The notes: a model not told the origin generated them from the sequence alone. DNA of 64,000 bases from JAIBJN01 sp963838795 (GCA_963838795.1 CAWISL010000007.1:186001-250000); one strand, 5' to 3'; shown: positions 31,448-40,619, counted from the stretch's first letter. Numbers and translations are program-made.

Positions 31448-32703
31448 TGCTCGTCTCCCGGCGCCTCGAAGCGCTGCTCCTGATGGTGGAGCCGGTGGCC
31501 GAGCTTGTCCCGCTTCGTCTCCAGGTACTGGCGGTTCTCCATGTTGGGCGGAACCTCGATCGGCACCTGCTCGACGACCCTCAGGCCGAAGCCCTCGATG
31601 CCCGTGATCTTGCGCGGGTTGTTGGTGAGGATGCGGATCGTGGAGAGCCCGAGGTCGGAGAGGATCTGGGAGCCGATGCCGTACTCCCGCGCGTCCGGGG
31701 GGAAGCCGAGCTCGACGTTGGCCTCGACCGTGTCCAGGCCGTTCTCCTGGAGCTCGTAGGCCCTGAGCTTCGCCAGCAGGCCGATGCCCCTGCCCTCCTG
31801 GGACATGTAGAGGAGAACGCCGCGCTCCTCCCCGGAGATCCGCCGGAGCGCGAGCTCGAGCTGCTCGCCGCAGTCGCAGCGCAGCGAATGGAAGACGTCG
31901 CCCGTGAGGCATTCCGAGTGGACGCGGACGAGCACGTCCTCCTCGCCGTTCACCTCTCCCTTGACGAGAGCGACGTGGTTCTTGCCGCTCAGCACCTCCC
32001 GGAACGCGACGGCCGTGAACTCCCCGAAGGCCGTCGGGAGCCGAACCGTGGTCATCCGCTCGACGAGCTTCTCGGTCCGGCGCCGGTACTCGATCAGGTC
32101 CTCGACCGTCACCATCTTGATCCCGTGGAGATCGCAGTAGCGGACCAGGTCGGGCACGCGCGCCATCGTCCCGTCCTCGTTCATGATCTCGCAAACGACC
32201 CCGGCCGGGTTGAGCCCGGCCAACCGCGCGAGATCGACGGCGGCCTCGGTCTGGCCGGCCCGCTGGAGGACACCGCCCGGGCTGGCCCGGAGCGGGAAGA
32301 CGTGCCCGGGCTGGACGAGGTCGCCCGGGCCCTTGGTCGGGTCGATCGCGACCTGGATCGTGTGCGCCCGGTCGGCGGCCGAGATCCCCGTCGTCACGCC
32401 TTCGCGCGCTTCGATGGCGATCGTGAACGCCGTCTCGTTCGGCGTCTCGTTGTTGTACGTCATGGGCTTGAGGTCGAGCTCGTCGCAGCGCTCCTCCGTC
32501 AGGCAGAGGCAGATGAGCCCGCGGCCGTGCATCGCCATGAAGTTGATCGCCTCGGGCGTGGCGAACTGCGCCGCGATCGTCAGGTCGCCCTCGTTCTCGC
32601 GATCGGCAGCGTCCACCACGACCACGAGCTTCCCCTGGCGGATGTCTTCGATCGCCTCGTCGATCGTGGCGAAGGGCGTCGTCGTCTCCATCTGCACGCT
32701 CAT
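31444..32703 (-). CDS. ribBA: Bifunctional DHBP synthase / GTP cyclohydrolase II
   Basis: 419 residues from the start at 32703. RibB half (1-210): DRENEGDL metal motif, RGLICLCLTEER, GISAADRAHTI, HVFPLRASPGGVLQRAGQTEAAVDL. RibA half (211-419): VRVHSECLTGDVFHSLRCDCG with the three zinc Cys, LLYMSQEGRGIGL, DAREYGIGSQIL, LLTNNPRK-like ILTNNPRKITG. Both active sites look intact. Overlaps ribE and ribH by 4 bp each. Confidence 0.97.
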   Translation of the reverse strand: MSVQMETTTPFATIDEAIEDIRQGKLVVVVDAADRENEGDLTIAAQFATPEAINFMAMHGRGLICLCLTEERCDELDLKPMTYNNETPNETAFTIAIEAREGVTTGISAADRAHTIQVAIDPTKGPGDLVQPGHVFPLRASPGGVLQRAGQTEAAVDLARLAGLNPAGVVCEIMNEDGTMARVPDLVRYCDLHGIKMVTVEDLIEYRRRTEKLVERMTTVRLPTAFGEFTAVAFREVLSGKNHVALVKGEVNGEEDVLVRVHSECLTGDVFHSLRCDCGEQLELALRRISGEERGVLLYMSQEGRGIGLLAKLRAYELQENGLDTVEANVELGFPPDAREYGIGSQILSDLGLSTIRILTNNPRKITGIEGFGLRVVEQVPIEVPPNMENRQYLETKRDKLGHRLHHQEQRFEAPGDEQ

Positions 32704-33296
32704 GTCTCCCCGGAATCGTATCCCGGCTGCACGAGCCGCTCGACGTGCTTGGCGATCACGTCCACCTCGAGGTTCACCTCGTCGCCCGCCGTCAACGCTC
32801 CCAGCGTCGTGATCTCGCGCGTGTGGGGGATGAGCGCGACCGTGAACCCCACGGCGCCGAGGCCGGCGATCGTCAGGCTTACGCCCTCGACCGTGATCGA
32901 GCCCTTCTCAACGCAGTAGCGCAAGAGCTCGGGCGCCGCAGCGATCTCGAGGCCCTCCTCGTCGGCCCGGGCCACCCGCCCGAGCCCGTCGACGTGGCCC
33001 TGGACGAGGTGACCGCCGAGCGGCTCGCCGGCACGCAGCGCGGGCTCGACGTTCACCGACGCGCCCGCTTCGAGGCGTCCGAGCGAGCTGCGGCGCAGCG
33101 TCTCCGCCACGACGTCGAACTCGAGCGCGCCGTCCCCCAGGGCGACCGCGGTCAGGCACACCCCGTTGACGCTCACCGAGCCGCCGACAGCCGTGTCGGC
33201 GGCGGTCTCCGGCGCCCGGACGGTGAGCCGCACAGCGCCGCCGTTCTCTCGCACTGCCTCGACGGCGCCGAGCTCGCGGACGATGCCCGTGAACAT
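32700..33296 (-). CDS. ribE: Riboflavin synthase alpha chain
   Basis: 198 residues from ATG 33296 (MFTGIVRELGAVEAV, the family start). It dismutates two lumazines to riboflavin. Two internally repeated lumazine-binding barrels: VSVNGVCLTAVAL in the first and ITVEGVSLTIAGL in the second, with GHLVQGHVDG between them. Confidence 0.96.
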   Translation of the reverse strand: MFTGIVRELGAVEAVRENGGAVRLTVRAPETAADTAVGGSVSVNGVCLTAVALGDGALEFDVVAETLRRSSLGRLEAGASVNVEPALRAGEPLGGHLVQGHVDGLGRVARADEEGLEIAAAPELLRYCVEKGSITVEGVSLTIAGLGAVGFTVALIPHTREITTLGALTAGDEVNLEVDVIAKHVERLVQPGYDSGET

Positions 33297-33309
33297 GTCC
33301 CGAGGATAC

Positions 33310-34272
33310 TCAGGGAATGCGCAGGTAAGCCGTGACCAGGACGTCCTCGCCAACCCGCTCCGCGCCAGGCCGAACGAGCGTGAGCGGCTCGGGCAGCTCC
33401 CCGAGCCAGCGCGGGCCCGCTCCTGCCAGAGTGGGCGCGACGAAGAGCATGAGCTTGTCCACGAAGCCCTCGGCCACGAAGGCGGTGGCGAGGGTCGGGC
33501 CCCCTTCCAGGAGCAGCGACTGCACTCCCTCGCCTGCGAGCCGCGCGAGCTCCTCGTCGAGCGGGCCTGCGAGCAGCTCGAGCTCCGAGCCCCGGGGCAG
33601 CGGCCCTCGGCCGAACGCGAGTCGGCGAGGCTGCCGCTCGGCGCCGACGTCGCGGGCGGTGAGCTTCGGATCGTCGGCCCTCACGGTCCCCATCCCGACC
33701 GCGACCGCGTCCACCTGCCCGCGCAGCTCGTGCACGCGGCGGCGGCTCTCCTCCCCGGTCACCCAGCGGGCCCCGGGGACCGTGACGCGCCCGTCCAGCG
33801 TGATGGCCGCCTTGTAGACGACGAACGGCCGCCTGCTGGCGACCCAGACCCGGAAGGCCTCGTTCTGCGCCCGGGCGCGCCGCTCGAGCTCGCCGCCGGG
33901 AAGCTCCACCTCGATCCCGGCAGCGCGGAGGCGATCGAAGCCCCGGCCGTCGGTCTGCGGGTTCGGGTCTCCGACGGCGGCGACCACGCGCGCCACCCCG
34001 GCCTCGACGAGCGCGTCGGCGCAGGGCGGCGTGCGGCCGTGGTGGGCGCACGGCTCCAGCGTGACGTAGAGCGTGGCGCCCCGAGCCGCCTCGCCCGCCG
34101 CCTCGAGCGCGACGACCTCGGCGTGCGGGCTTCCTGGGCGCTCGTGCCAGCCCTCCCCCACCATCTCTCCGGCGCGCACGAGCACGGCGCCGACGACCGG
34201 GTTGGGAGCAGCGGTGCCGCGTCCTCGCTCGGCCAGCTCGAGCGCCCGCTCGAGCCACCGGGGCTCAGTCAT
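33310..34272 (-). CDS. ribD: Bifunctional pyrimidine deaminase/reductase RibD
   Basis: 320 residues from ATG 34272. Deaminase domain: PNPVVGAVLV, the HAE zinc motif in SPHAEVVAL, and PCxxxGxTPPC in EPCAHHGRTPPC. Reductase domain from about 145: PFVVYKAAITLDGRV, WVTGEESRRRVHELR, VGMGTVRADDPKLTAR, LLLEGGPTLATAFV. Overlaps rpe by 8 bp. No FMN riboswitch-like leader was recognised, and none would fit since ribD lies inside a tightly packed operon. Confidence 0.96.
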   Translation of the reverse strand: MTEPRWLERALELAERGRGTAAPNPVVGAVLVRAGEMVGEGWHERPGSPHAEVVALEAAGEAARGATLYVTLEPCAHHGRTPPCADALVEAGVARVVAAVGDPNPQTDGRGFDRLRAAGIEVELPGGELERRARAQNEAFRVWVASRRPFVVYKAAITLDGRVTVPGARWVTGEESRRRVHELRGQVDAVAVGMGTVRADDPKLTARDVGAERQPRRLAFGRGPLPRGSELELLAGPLDEELARLAGEGVQSLLLEGGPTLATAFVAEGFVDKLMLFVAPTLAGAGPRWLGELPEPLTLVRPGAERVGEDVLVTAYLRIP

Positions 34273-34951
34273 CCGGCACGAGCCGGCGAACCAGCCGGTG
34301 GTACGCGCGGTTGAGATCCTCGTAGCCGAAGATGGCCGAGCCCGCCACGATCGCGTCGGCGCCCGCCTCGTGGACGGCGAGGACGTTGTCCTGGTTCACG
34401 CCGCCGTCGACCTGGACGACGACCCGCTCGTGAAGCTGGTCGCGAAGCTCTCGGATCCGCGGGAGGGCCTCCGGCATGAACTCCTGGCCCGAGTAGCCCG
34501 GATGAATGCTCATGCAGAGCACCAGATCCGCCCCGAGCGAGGCGGCGACGGCGTCCTCGACCGCCGTCTCCGGATTGAAGGCGACGCCGACGCCGAGATC
34601 GTGCGAGCGGGCAAGCGCGATCGCGTTCCAGGGCTCCTCGCAGGCCTCGACGTGGAAGGTGACGCTGTCGCCCCCCGCCTCGCGAACCTGCGGGAAGTGG
34701 TGCTCGGGGTTCGTGACCATGAGATGGACGTCGATGACGCCGCCCGTCCCGTGGATCATCGGCGCGATCGAGCGGAGGACGACCGGCCCGATCGTGATCG
34801 GCTCGATAAAGTGGCCGTCGCCAACGTCGAAGTGGAAGACACGCGCGCCGGCGTTCAGCAGGAAGCGCACCTGGTCGCCCAGGCGCGCGAAGTCGGCCGC
34901 GTACAGCGACGGCTCGATCTCCACCGTCCGGATCCAGTCCCGCCAGGGCAC
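34265..34951 (-). CDS. rpe: Ribulose-phosphate 3-epimerase
   Basis: 228 residues from ATG 34951 (a GTG at 34924 is an alternative nearer the conserved region). TIM barrel: IEPSLYAADFARLG, FHFDVGDGHFIEPITIGP, DVHLMVTNPEHHFPQ, LCMSIHPGYSGQEFMPEAL, VQVDGGVNQDN, VAGSAIFG. The wording differs somewhat from the standard (DVMDGHFVPN, VNPGFGGQ), but metal-binding His/Asp positions remain. Confidence 0.9.
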   Translation of the reverse strand: MPWRDWIRTVEIEPSLYAADFARLGDQVRFLLNAGARVFHFDVGDGHFIEPITIGPVVLRSIAPMIHGTGGVIDVHLMVTNPEHHFPQVREAGGDSVTFHVEACEEPWNAIALARSHDLGVGVAFNPETAVEDAVAASLGADLVLCMSIHPGYSGQEFMPEALPRIRELRDQLHERVVVQVDGGVNQDNVLAVHEAGADAIVAGSAIFGYEDLNRAYHRLVRRLVPDD

Positions 34952-34960
34952 AAGCTGATC

Positions 34961-36148
34961 CTATGTCCGGAGCCGCGCGACGAAGAACCCGGACGTCCCG
35001 TGCACGTGCGGAAGCGTGAGGAGGAACTCCGGCCGTCGCGGATGGCGATGCTCGGGCCACTCCGCGCCGAGGTCCTCGACGGGCAGGCCGAGCGCTGCGA
35101 CGACGTCCTCGTTCTCAGCCCGGTAGATCGTGCACACGGCGTACGTGAGCGTGCCGCCGGGCCGCACGCGCTCCGCGGCGGCGCGAAGCAGGTCCAGCTG
35201 GAGCTCCGGAAGCGGCTCGGCCCGCCAGCGCAGGTCCGGGCGGGAGTTGAGGACGCCGAGCCCGGAGCACGGGGCGTCCACCAGCGCGCGGTCGAAGCCG
35301 GCGAGGTCGCGGGGGAGCTCGAGCGCGTCGGCGTTCACCACGGTCAGCTCGACGCCGAGCCGCCGCGCGTTCTCGGCCAGCTCCCGGGCCCGGCCCGGAT
35401 GCTTCTCGACGGCGACCACCTCGGCGCCTGCCGCCGCCAGCTGCGTCGCCTTGCCTCCGGGCGCCGCGCAGAGGTCGAGGATCCGTTCGCCGGCGCGCGC
35501 GCCCACGGCGGCGCCGGCGAGCTGCGAGCCGCGGCTCTGCGGCCAGGCGAACCCGCTCTCCAGCCACTCCGGCGGGATCGAGCCCACGACCCTCGGTCCC
35601 TCCCGCGTGCGCACCGCAGTCTCGGGAGCCTCGTTCTGCGCCCGCATCAGGGCTCGCGCTTCCCCCGCGCCGAGCTCCCGCCACCAGGCTTCCGCGATCC
35701 AGTCCGGGTAGGAATGCAGGAGCGCGGCGGCGACGGGCGTCTCCTCGTGCAAGCGGCCGAGCAGGTCCGGGAGGCCCTCCGCGAGCCGCCGGAGCACTGC
35801 GTTCGTGAAGGGGACGGCGCGCTGGAGCCGGGCCGCCCGCACGAGCTCAACCGACTCGTTCACGGCGGCGTGCGGCGGGACGCCGTCCATGAAGGCGAGC
35901 TGGTAGGCCCCGGTGCGAAGCGCGGCGCGAACGGGTGGGTCGAGCTTTCGCACCGGCCGGCGTCCCAGCGTCTCGATCGCGTGGTCGAGGGTCCGCACTC
36001 GCTGCACGGTGCCGTAGGCGAGCTGCTGCGCGAACGCCCGGTCGCGCGCGTCCAGGCGCTCCGCGTCGCTCCGGAACGCTCGATCGGCGTAAGCGCCCTC
36101 CTCGAAGACCCGTTCGACGACCTTTGCCGCGACGGCTCGGGCGGTCAT
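34961..36148 (-). CDS. rsmB: 16S rRNA (cytosine967-C5)-methyltransferase RsmB/Fmu
   Basis: 395 residues from ATG 36148. N-terminal NusB-like domain (1-140), then the SAM methyltransferase: LDLCAAPGGKATQLAA, VVAVEKHPGRA, VDAPCSGLGVLNSRPDLRW with one catalytic Cys, and TYAVCTIYRAENE with the second. The ATG is in the 3' arm of a perfect 12-bp hairpin (36142-36169), which may control initiation. Confidence 0.95.
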   Translation of the reverse strand: MTARAVAAKVVERVFEEGAYADRAFRSDAERLDARDRAFAQQLAYGTVQRVRTLDHAIETLGRRPVRKLDPPVRAALRTGAYQLAFMDGVPPHAAVNESVELVRAARLQRAVPFTNAVLRRLAEGLPDLLGRLHEETPVAAALLHSYPDWIAEAWWRELGAGEARALMRAQNEAPETAVRTREGPRVVGSIPPEWLESGFAWPQSRGSQLAGAAVGARAGERILDLCAAPGGKATQLAAAGAEVVAVEKHPGRARELAENARRLGVELTVVNADALELPRDLAGFDRALVDAPCSGLGVLNSRPDLRWRAEPLPELQLDLLRAAAERVRPGGTLTYAVCTIYRAENEDVVAALGLPVEDLGAEWPEHRHPRRPEFLLTLPHVHGTSGFFVARLRT

Positions 36149-36169
36149 GGGCCGCGTGGCCCATGACCG
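36142..36169. repeat. Perfect 12-bp hairpin covering the rsmB start codon
   Basis: CGGTCATGGGCC (36142-36153), loop GCGT, GGCCCATGACCG (36158-36169). It resembles the first stem of the three-hairpin elements (17651-17674; 47556-47582), each of which overlaps or adjoins a start codon. The other two stems are absent here. Confidence 0.7.
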
Positions 36170-36182
36170 TGGTGAGCGACGG

Positions 36183-36995
36183 TCACTTCCGCAGGCCGCG
36201 GAGGTACTCCTCCACGGGCATGCGGCGGCCTCCCTCGCGCTGCACCTCCAACGGCTCGATGCCGCCGGCGACGAACGTCGCCTCCGGTCGCGCCGGCCGC
36301 GCCCGCCAGATGATCAACCTCCGCCCGTCGACGAGCCCTCGCGCGCCGATGTGCGGGGAGAGCGCCCGGATCCGGTTGAGGTTCACCTCCGGCGGCAGCG
36401 TCCAGTCCAGGTCACGATCCGCCGCGGCGATCTTGTCGGCATACGTGACGCCTATCTCCGGCTGGGGGACGAACGTCGGCTCCGCGAAGACCTCGTCGAG
36501 GAGCTCGAGCGCAACGCGGGTGGCGCGCTCGCACACGACGCCCGCGTCGTCGTCGGGGCCGATCGGGAACCGGCGCTGGGCCGCGATCGGCCCCGCGTCG
36601 AGCTGCGAGGTCGTCCGGTGGACGGTCACGCCGGTCTCCCGGTCCCCCTCCATGATCGCCCGCTCCACCGGCGCCGGTCCGCGCCAGCGCGGCAGCAGCG
36701 AGGGATGGACGTTCAGCCAGAGCCGGTCCGCGAGCAGCTTCTCGGGGACGAGGACTCCGTAGTCGGCGACGATCACGATGCGGGCATTGCCGGGGAACTC
36801 GGTGAGGCGGTCCGGCTGCTGGACGGCGAGGCCGTGCTCGAGCGCTACGGTCTTGGCCGGTGACGGCAGCTTCTTGCGCCCGCGGCCCTGTGAGCTGTCG
36901 GGCTTCGTGAGCAGGAGCTCGATCTCACGGCGGGACGCGAGGCCGTCGAGAATCCCCGCGCCGAACGTCCCTGTCGCCGCGACCGCGATGCTCAA
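36183..36995 (-). CDS. fmt: Methionyl-tRNA formyltransferase
   Basis: 270 residues from ATG 36995; the family is usually about 310. It formylates initiator tRNA. Formyl-transfer domain with NVHPSLLPRWRGPAPVERA (Asn and His of the active site) and LDAGPIAAQ with the catalytic Asp; the C-terminal OB-like tRNA-binding domain is shortened (from DWTLPPEVNLNRIRALSP onwards). N-terminus AVAATGTFGAGIL is slightly unlike the usual FMGTPEFA. Follows def by 13 bp. Confidence 0.94.
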   Translation of the reverse strand: MSIAVAATGTFGAGILDGLASRREIELLLTKPDSSQGRGRKKLPSPAKTVALEHGLAVQQPDRLTEFPGNARIVIVADYGVLVPEKLLADRLWLNVHPSLLPRWRGPAPVERAIMEGDRETGVTVHRTTSQLDAGPIAAQRRFPIGPDDDAGVVCERATRVALELLDEVFAEPTFVPQPEIGVTYADKIAAADRDLDWTLPPEVNLNRIRALSPHIGARGLVDGRRLIIWRARPARPEATFVAGGIEPLEVQREGGRRMPVEEYLRGLRK

Positions 36996-37008
36996 AGGTC
37001 GACGACGC

Positions 37009-37590
37009 TCACACTAGGGGGCCGAGGATCGGCTGCGGACGAAGCGCGCCGAGCGCCTCTCGCCGATCGTCCGGGCTCGTCCGGTCGAGGATCAGCACGC
37101 CGTCGAGGTGGTCGAGCTCGTGCTGGATCACCCGAGCTTCGAGCCCCTCGGCCTCCACGGTCACCTGCTCCCCGGCCGGGGTCACCGCTTCGACCGTGAC
37201 GGTCGTCGGACGCGAGACGGGGACGACGACCGACGCGGCGCCGAGGGAGAGGCACCCTTCGTCGAGCGTCTCCTGCTCGTCGGAGCTCGCCGTGAGGCGC
37301 GGGTTGACGAGCGCCACCACGGGATCGTCGTCCGAGGTCTGGTAGAGGAGGACGCGCCGCAGGACGCCGACCTGCGGCGCCGCCAGCCCGACGCCGCGAG
37401 CCTCCTGCATCAGCCTCGTCATGCGCTCGACGAGCTCCGGGACGGCATCGTTCAGGTCTTCGACCTCGTTCGCGCGCATCCGCAGCGCCGGGTCCGGATA
37501 CTGGCGGATCTGCACGAGCGCAGCTCGACGCCGCGCTTCCCGCTCGGCGTCGAGCTGTTCGCTCCGAACCTGGCCTTCGACCTCACCCAC
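37009..37590 (-). CDS. def: Peptide deformylase
   Basis: 193 residues from GTG 37590. It removes N-formyl groups from new proteins. The three motifs are intact: GVGLAAPQVG, EGCLSL (metal Cys) and HELDHLDG (two metal His and the catalytic Glu). The first 25 residues form a charged extension not needed by the fold. Near-leaderless promoter TAGACT 10 nt upstream starts the def-fmt-rsmB-rpe-rib operon. Confidence 0.97.
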   Translation of the reverse strand: MGEVEGQVRSEQLDAEREARRRAALVQIRQYPDPALRMRANEVEDLNDAVPELVERMTRLMQEARGVGLAAPQVGVLRRVLLYQTSDDDPVVALVNPRLTASSDEQETLDEGCLSLGAASVVVPVSRPTTVTVEAVTPAGEQVTVEAEGLEARVIQHELDHLDGVLILDRTSPDDRREALGALRPQPILGPLV

Positions 37591-37600
37591 GAAGGGGAGA

Positions 37601-37606
37601 AGTCTA
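37601..37606 (-). promoter_or_regulatory. Putative -10 box of def and the downstream operon
   Basis: TAGACT on the minus strand, 10 nt before the def GTG. No -35 consensus visible. Confidence 0.5.
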
Positions 37607-37623
37607 AAGCCAGAGCGCTACCC

Positions 37624-37902
37624 CTAGGTGGTTCGAGTCGTGCGCCGCGCGCCGAAGAGCGCCCGGTAGAGCACGAGCAGGAGCGCGGCGCCCGCGATGG
37701 CGCCGAGCCAGGTGCTGACGTCGAAGAACTCGTCGATCGGGTCGCCGAAGCCGAGCGCCCTGACGATGAAGCCCCCGATCAGCGCCCCGGCGATGCCGAG
37801 GAGCGTCGTGACGATGATGCCGCCGGGATCCTCTCCCGGAAGGAGCGCCTTGGCGATGAGCCCCGCGAGCAGGCCCAGGATGATCCACGCAAAGATTCCC
37901 AT
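37624..37902 (-). CDS. GlsB/YeaQ/YmgE family small membrane protein
   Basis: 92 residues from ATG 37902, with a strong GGAGG site 5 nt upstream. Three hydrophobic segments (IFAWIILGLLAGLIAKALL, a glycine-rich IAGALIGGFIVRALG, and LGAIAGAALLLVLYRALF) and the PGEDPGG loop are typical of this transglycosylase-associated/stress family. Lies between priA and def. Physiological role not established. Confidence 0.88.
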   Translation of the reverse strand: MGIFAWIILGLLAGLIAKALLPGEDPGGIIVTTLLGIAGALIGGFIVRALGFGDPIDEFFDVSTWLGAIAGAALLLVLYRALFGARRTTRTT

Positions 37903-37966
37903 TCGTTCCTCCGTTGCTTGACGGGACGCACTGTTCTTCCCGTCGGAAGAGACTGGAAACCTCTGG

Positions 37967-39904
37967 TCAGGAGACGCCTTGCGGATCCACGTCCACCGAG
38001 ACGGCGAGCCCGTCCCGGCGCATGGCGGGTGCAGCCCTGGCGAGGAGGCCGGCGACGCGCGACGCCACGCTTCGCGGCGCCGCGGTCTTGACGAGGAGCT
38101 GGGCGCGGTGCCGCCCCCGCAGGCGCAGGAGCGGCGCGGGGCCGAGCAGGTCGGAAGCGGCCTCGGAGCGGTCGAGCTCGCTCCGAAGCTCGGCGAGGAC
38201 GCGCGCCGGGCCGGCGGCGCCCGGCCCCGCGACCGTGATGCGAACGAGGTGGCTGAAAGGCGGATACCCGAGCTCGCGCCGGCGCTCGAGCTCGCCGGCG
38301 AGAAACTCGACGACGTCGTGGCGCGCGGCGAGCGCGATCGGGCGGGCATCCGGCTGATAGGTCTGCACGAGCACGCGCCCGGGGGCGTCGCGGCCGCTCC
38401 TGCCGGCCAGCTGCGTCACGAGCTGGAAGGTGCGCTCCTCCGCGCGAAAGTCCGGGAGGCCGAGGGCAGTGTCGGCGTCGACGACCGCGGCGAGCGCAAC
38501 GCCCTCGAAGTGATGGCCTTTCGCGACCATCTGCGTGCCGAGCAGGACACCGCGCTCGCAGCCGGCGAAGCCCGCCAGCACGTCATTGAGCTTCCCGGGC
38601 TGGCCGGCGACGTCGGCGTCGAGGCGGAAGCGCTCCAGCTCCGGCAGGCGGGCAGCCAGCTCGGCTTCGAGCTTCTCCGTGCCAGCGCCGAGGCGGGCCA
38701 CCTCGGCGGCGCCGCAGGCGGGGCAGAGCTCCGGCGCGGCCTGACGGCGCCCGCAGTGGTGGCAGTGGAGGCGACCGTCCCCGTGCAGGGCGAGCGCCAC
38801 GTCGCAGTCGGGGCAGCGGAGCGTCAGCCCGCAGGCGCGGCAGTGGAGGGCAGGCGAGAGGCCGCGGCGGTTGAGGAGCAGGATCGCCTTGCCACCACCG
38901 TCCGCGAGCTTGCCGAGCTCGGCGAGCAGCGGCGCCGAAAGCGGGTAGCCGGCCTCCCGCCGCAGGTCGACGATCCGCACCGACGGGAGCGGGCCGGCAA
39001 GCCTGCCGCCCAGCTCGAGCCGCTCCACGGATCGCCAGCTCTCCGGCCTGGGGGTCGCGCTGCCGAAGACGGCGACCGCGCCTTCGAGCGCCGCCCGCTT
39101 CGCCGCGACGGTGCGAGCGTCGTAGCGGGGATCCGACTCCTGCTTGTAGGAGGCGTCGTGCTCCTCGTCCACGCAGATCACGCCCAGCGCGGGCACCGGG
39201 GCGAAGACCGCCGAGCGGGCGCCGACGACGATCGGCGCCTCGCCCGAGGCGATCCGCTCGCGCTCGTCGCGCCGCTCCGCCTCCGTCAGCGCCGAGTGGA
39301 GCACGGCCACGCGGTCGCCGAAGCGGGCCCGGAAGCGCCCGAGTGCCTGGGGCGTCAGCGCGATCTCGGGGACGAGCACGATCGCCCCGCGCCCGCGCGC
39401 CAGCGCCTGCTCGCAGCTTCGGAGGTAGACCTCGGTCTTGCCGCTTCCGGTGGCGCCGTGGAGGAGGAAGGCACCGCCACGGCCGTCCAGAGCCTTGCCG
39501 ATCCGCTCGAGCGCGGCGGCCTGGGTCGCACTGGGCTCGGCGGGTGCGGCTTCTGCGGGGAGGTCGCCCTCGCGTCGGCGCCGCCTCGCTCCCTTCCGCC
39601 GCGCGCGAGTCGCGGGCGCGACGAGGCCGAGGGCCCGCGCCTGCGTCGAGCCGTAGTACTCCGCCACCCAGAGGGCGAGGTCGACGAGGGGGACCGGGAC
39701 CGCGCCGAGGACGTCGTCGACGGCCACGGGCTCGACGTCCGGCGGCGCCTCGTCCTCGAGCCCGACAACGACCCCGCGGCGGCTCGCCCGGCCGAAGCGA
39801 ACGGAGACGACGGCGCCCTTCTCCAGCCCGCCCGCGAGGTAGGTGAAGGGCCGCCCGACGGCGCGCGCGGACACGAGCGGCACGACGGAGGCAAACCGGG
39901 CCAC
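37967..39904 (-). CDS. priA: Primosomal protein N' (PriA helicase)
   Basis: 645 residues from GTG 39904 (VARFASVVPLVSARAV). PriA restarts collapsed forks. N-terminal 3'-DNA-binding domain, then GATGSGKTEVYL Walker A, VDEEHDASYKQ, and the insert of paired Cys (CRACG, CPDCD, CHHCG, CPACG) binding two zincs; GTQMVAKGHHFEGVALA and LTQVAGRSGR-like QLAGRSGRDAPG follow. The usual final helicase residues are present. Divergent from the DtxR-type gene with an 18-bp gap. Confidence 0.95.
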   Translation of the reverse strand: MARFASVVPLVSARAVGRPFTYLAGGLEKGAVVSVRFGRASRRGVVVGLEDEAPPDVEPVAVDDVLGAVPVPLVDLALWVAEYYGSTQARALGLVAPATRARRKGARRRRREGDLPAEAAPAEPSATQAAALERIGKALDGRGGAFLLHGATGSGKTEVYLRSCEQALARGRGAIVLVPEIALTPQALGRFRARFGDRVAVLHSALTEAERRDERERIASGEAPIVVGARSAVFAPVPALGVICVDEEHDASYKQESDPRYDARTVAAKRAALEGAVAVFGSATPRPESWRSVERLELGGRLAGPLPSVRIVDLRREAGYPLSAPLLAELGKLADGGGKAILLLNRRGLSPALHCRACGLTLRCPDCDVALALHGDGRLHCHHCGRRQAAPELCPACGAAEVARLGAGTEKLEAELAARLPELERFRLDADVAGQPGKLNDVLAGFAGCERGVLLGTQMVAKGHHFEGVALAAVVDADTALGLPDFRAEERTFQLVTQLAGRSGRDAPGRVLVQTYQPDARPIALAARHDVVEFLAGELERRRELGYPPFSHLVRITVAGPGAAGPARVLAELRSELDRSEAASDLLGPAPLLRLRGRHRAQLLVKTAAPRSVASRVAGLLARAAPAMRRDGLAVSVDVDPQGVS

Positions 39905-39906
39905 GG

Positions 39907-39912
39907 TAAAAT
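39907..39912 (+). promoter_or_regulatory. Putative -10 box of the DtxR-family gene
   Basis: TAAAAT 10 nt before the ATG at 39923. The overlapping GATGAT on the other strand sits 6 nt before the priA GTG, so this 18-bp gap may hold promoters for both genes. Confidence 0.4.
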
Positions 39913-39922
39913 CATCGCTGAC

Positions 39923-40609
39923 ATGGCGGCTGGGCACTCCGTCGACGACTATCTCGAGACGATCTACTTCCTGGCTTTCCCCATCGGGGAGTACAAGCCG
40001 GAGACCAAGGGAGCGCCCACGCTCGCCGTCAGGGTGGCCGACATGCTCGGCGTCTCACGCGCGTCCGCCGGCGAAATGCTGAAGCGCCTCGAGGCCGACG
40101 GGCTCGTCGAGCGGGGAGAGCACAAGGAGGCGATCCTCACCGCGGAGGGTCGCGAGATCGCCGAGCGCGTGGTCCGCAAGCACCGCATCATCGAACGGCT
40201 CCTTACCGACTTCATGGGCTATACGGCCGCCGAGGCGCACGTGCAGGCAGACCTGCTCGGAAACACGTTCACGGACGACATGGTCGAGCGCATCGAGACG
40301 CAGCTCGGCAACCCCGACCGGTGCCCGCACGGCTGGCCGGTCGACGTCAACTTCGAGCAGGCCGAGAACCGCGAGCTGAAGCCGCTGAACGACCTCGCCG
40401 AGGGCGAGAGCGCCGAGATCGTCCGCCTGGCCGAGCACGACGGCGAGCTCCTGCACTGGTACTACGACGAGGGCCTCGTCCCCGGCACGCGCGTCGAGCT
40501 ACGCCGAGCGGAGCCGGCGGCGGGCCAGTTCGCCCTCACCGTGGACGGCGACGAGCGCGCCATCGGCGAAAGGGCCGCGGCCGGGCTCTTCGTCCGACCG
40601 GCGGCCTAG
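39923..40609 (+). CDS. DtxR/MntR family metal-dependent transcriptional regulator
   Basis: 228 residues from ATG 39923. Winged helix (HSVDDYLETIYFL; RVADMLGVSRASAGEMLKRLEADGLV), metal-binding dimerisation domain (AERVVRKHRIIERLL; EAHVQADLLGNTFTDDMVERIE; GNPDRCPHGWP) and a C-terminal SH3-like FeoA domain (LAEGESAEIVRLAEHDGELLHW). The full three-domain form is that of IdeR/DtxR-type iron or manganese repressors. Metal and targets cannot be read from sequence; no operator was identified. Confidence 0.92.
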   Translation: MAAGHSVDDYLETIYFLAFPIGEYKPETKGAPTLAVRVADMLGVSRASAGEMLKRLEADGLVERGEHKEAILTAEGREIAERVVRKHRIIERLLTDFMGYTAAEAHVQADLLGNTFTDDMVERIETQLGNPDRCPHGWPVDVNFEQAENRELKPLNDLAEGESAEIVRLAEHDGELLHWYYDEGLVPGTRVELRRAEPAAGQFALTVDGDERAIGERAAAGLFVRPAA

Positions 40610-40619
40610 CCAAGCCCTC

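Noticed and set aside
33297..37008. FMN riboswitch controlling the riboflavin genes
   Set aside because: The rib genes are inside a packed operon starting at def, with no untranslated leader long enough.
37624..37650. tRNA T-arm-like GGTTCGAGTCG
   Set aside because: It is the end of the GlsB-like coding region; no acceptor or anticodon arms surround it.
37979..39922. Very long plus-strand open frame upstream of and fused to the DtxR gene
   Set aside because: It is the antisense shadow of priA, common in GC-rich DNA; the DtxR family homology begins exactly at ATG 39923.
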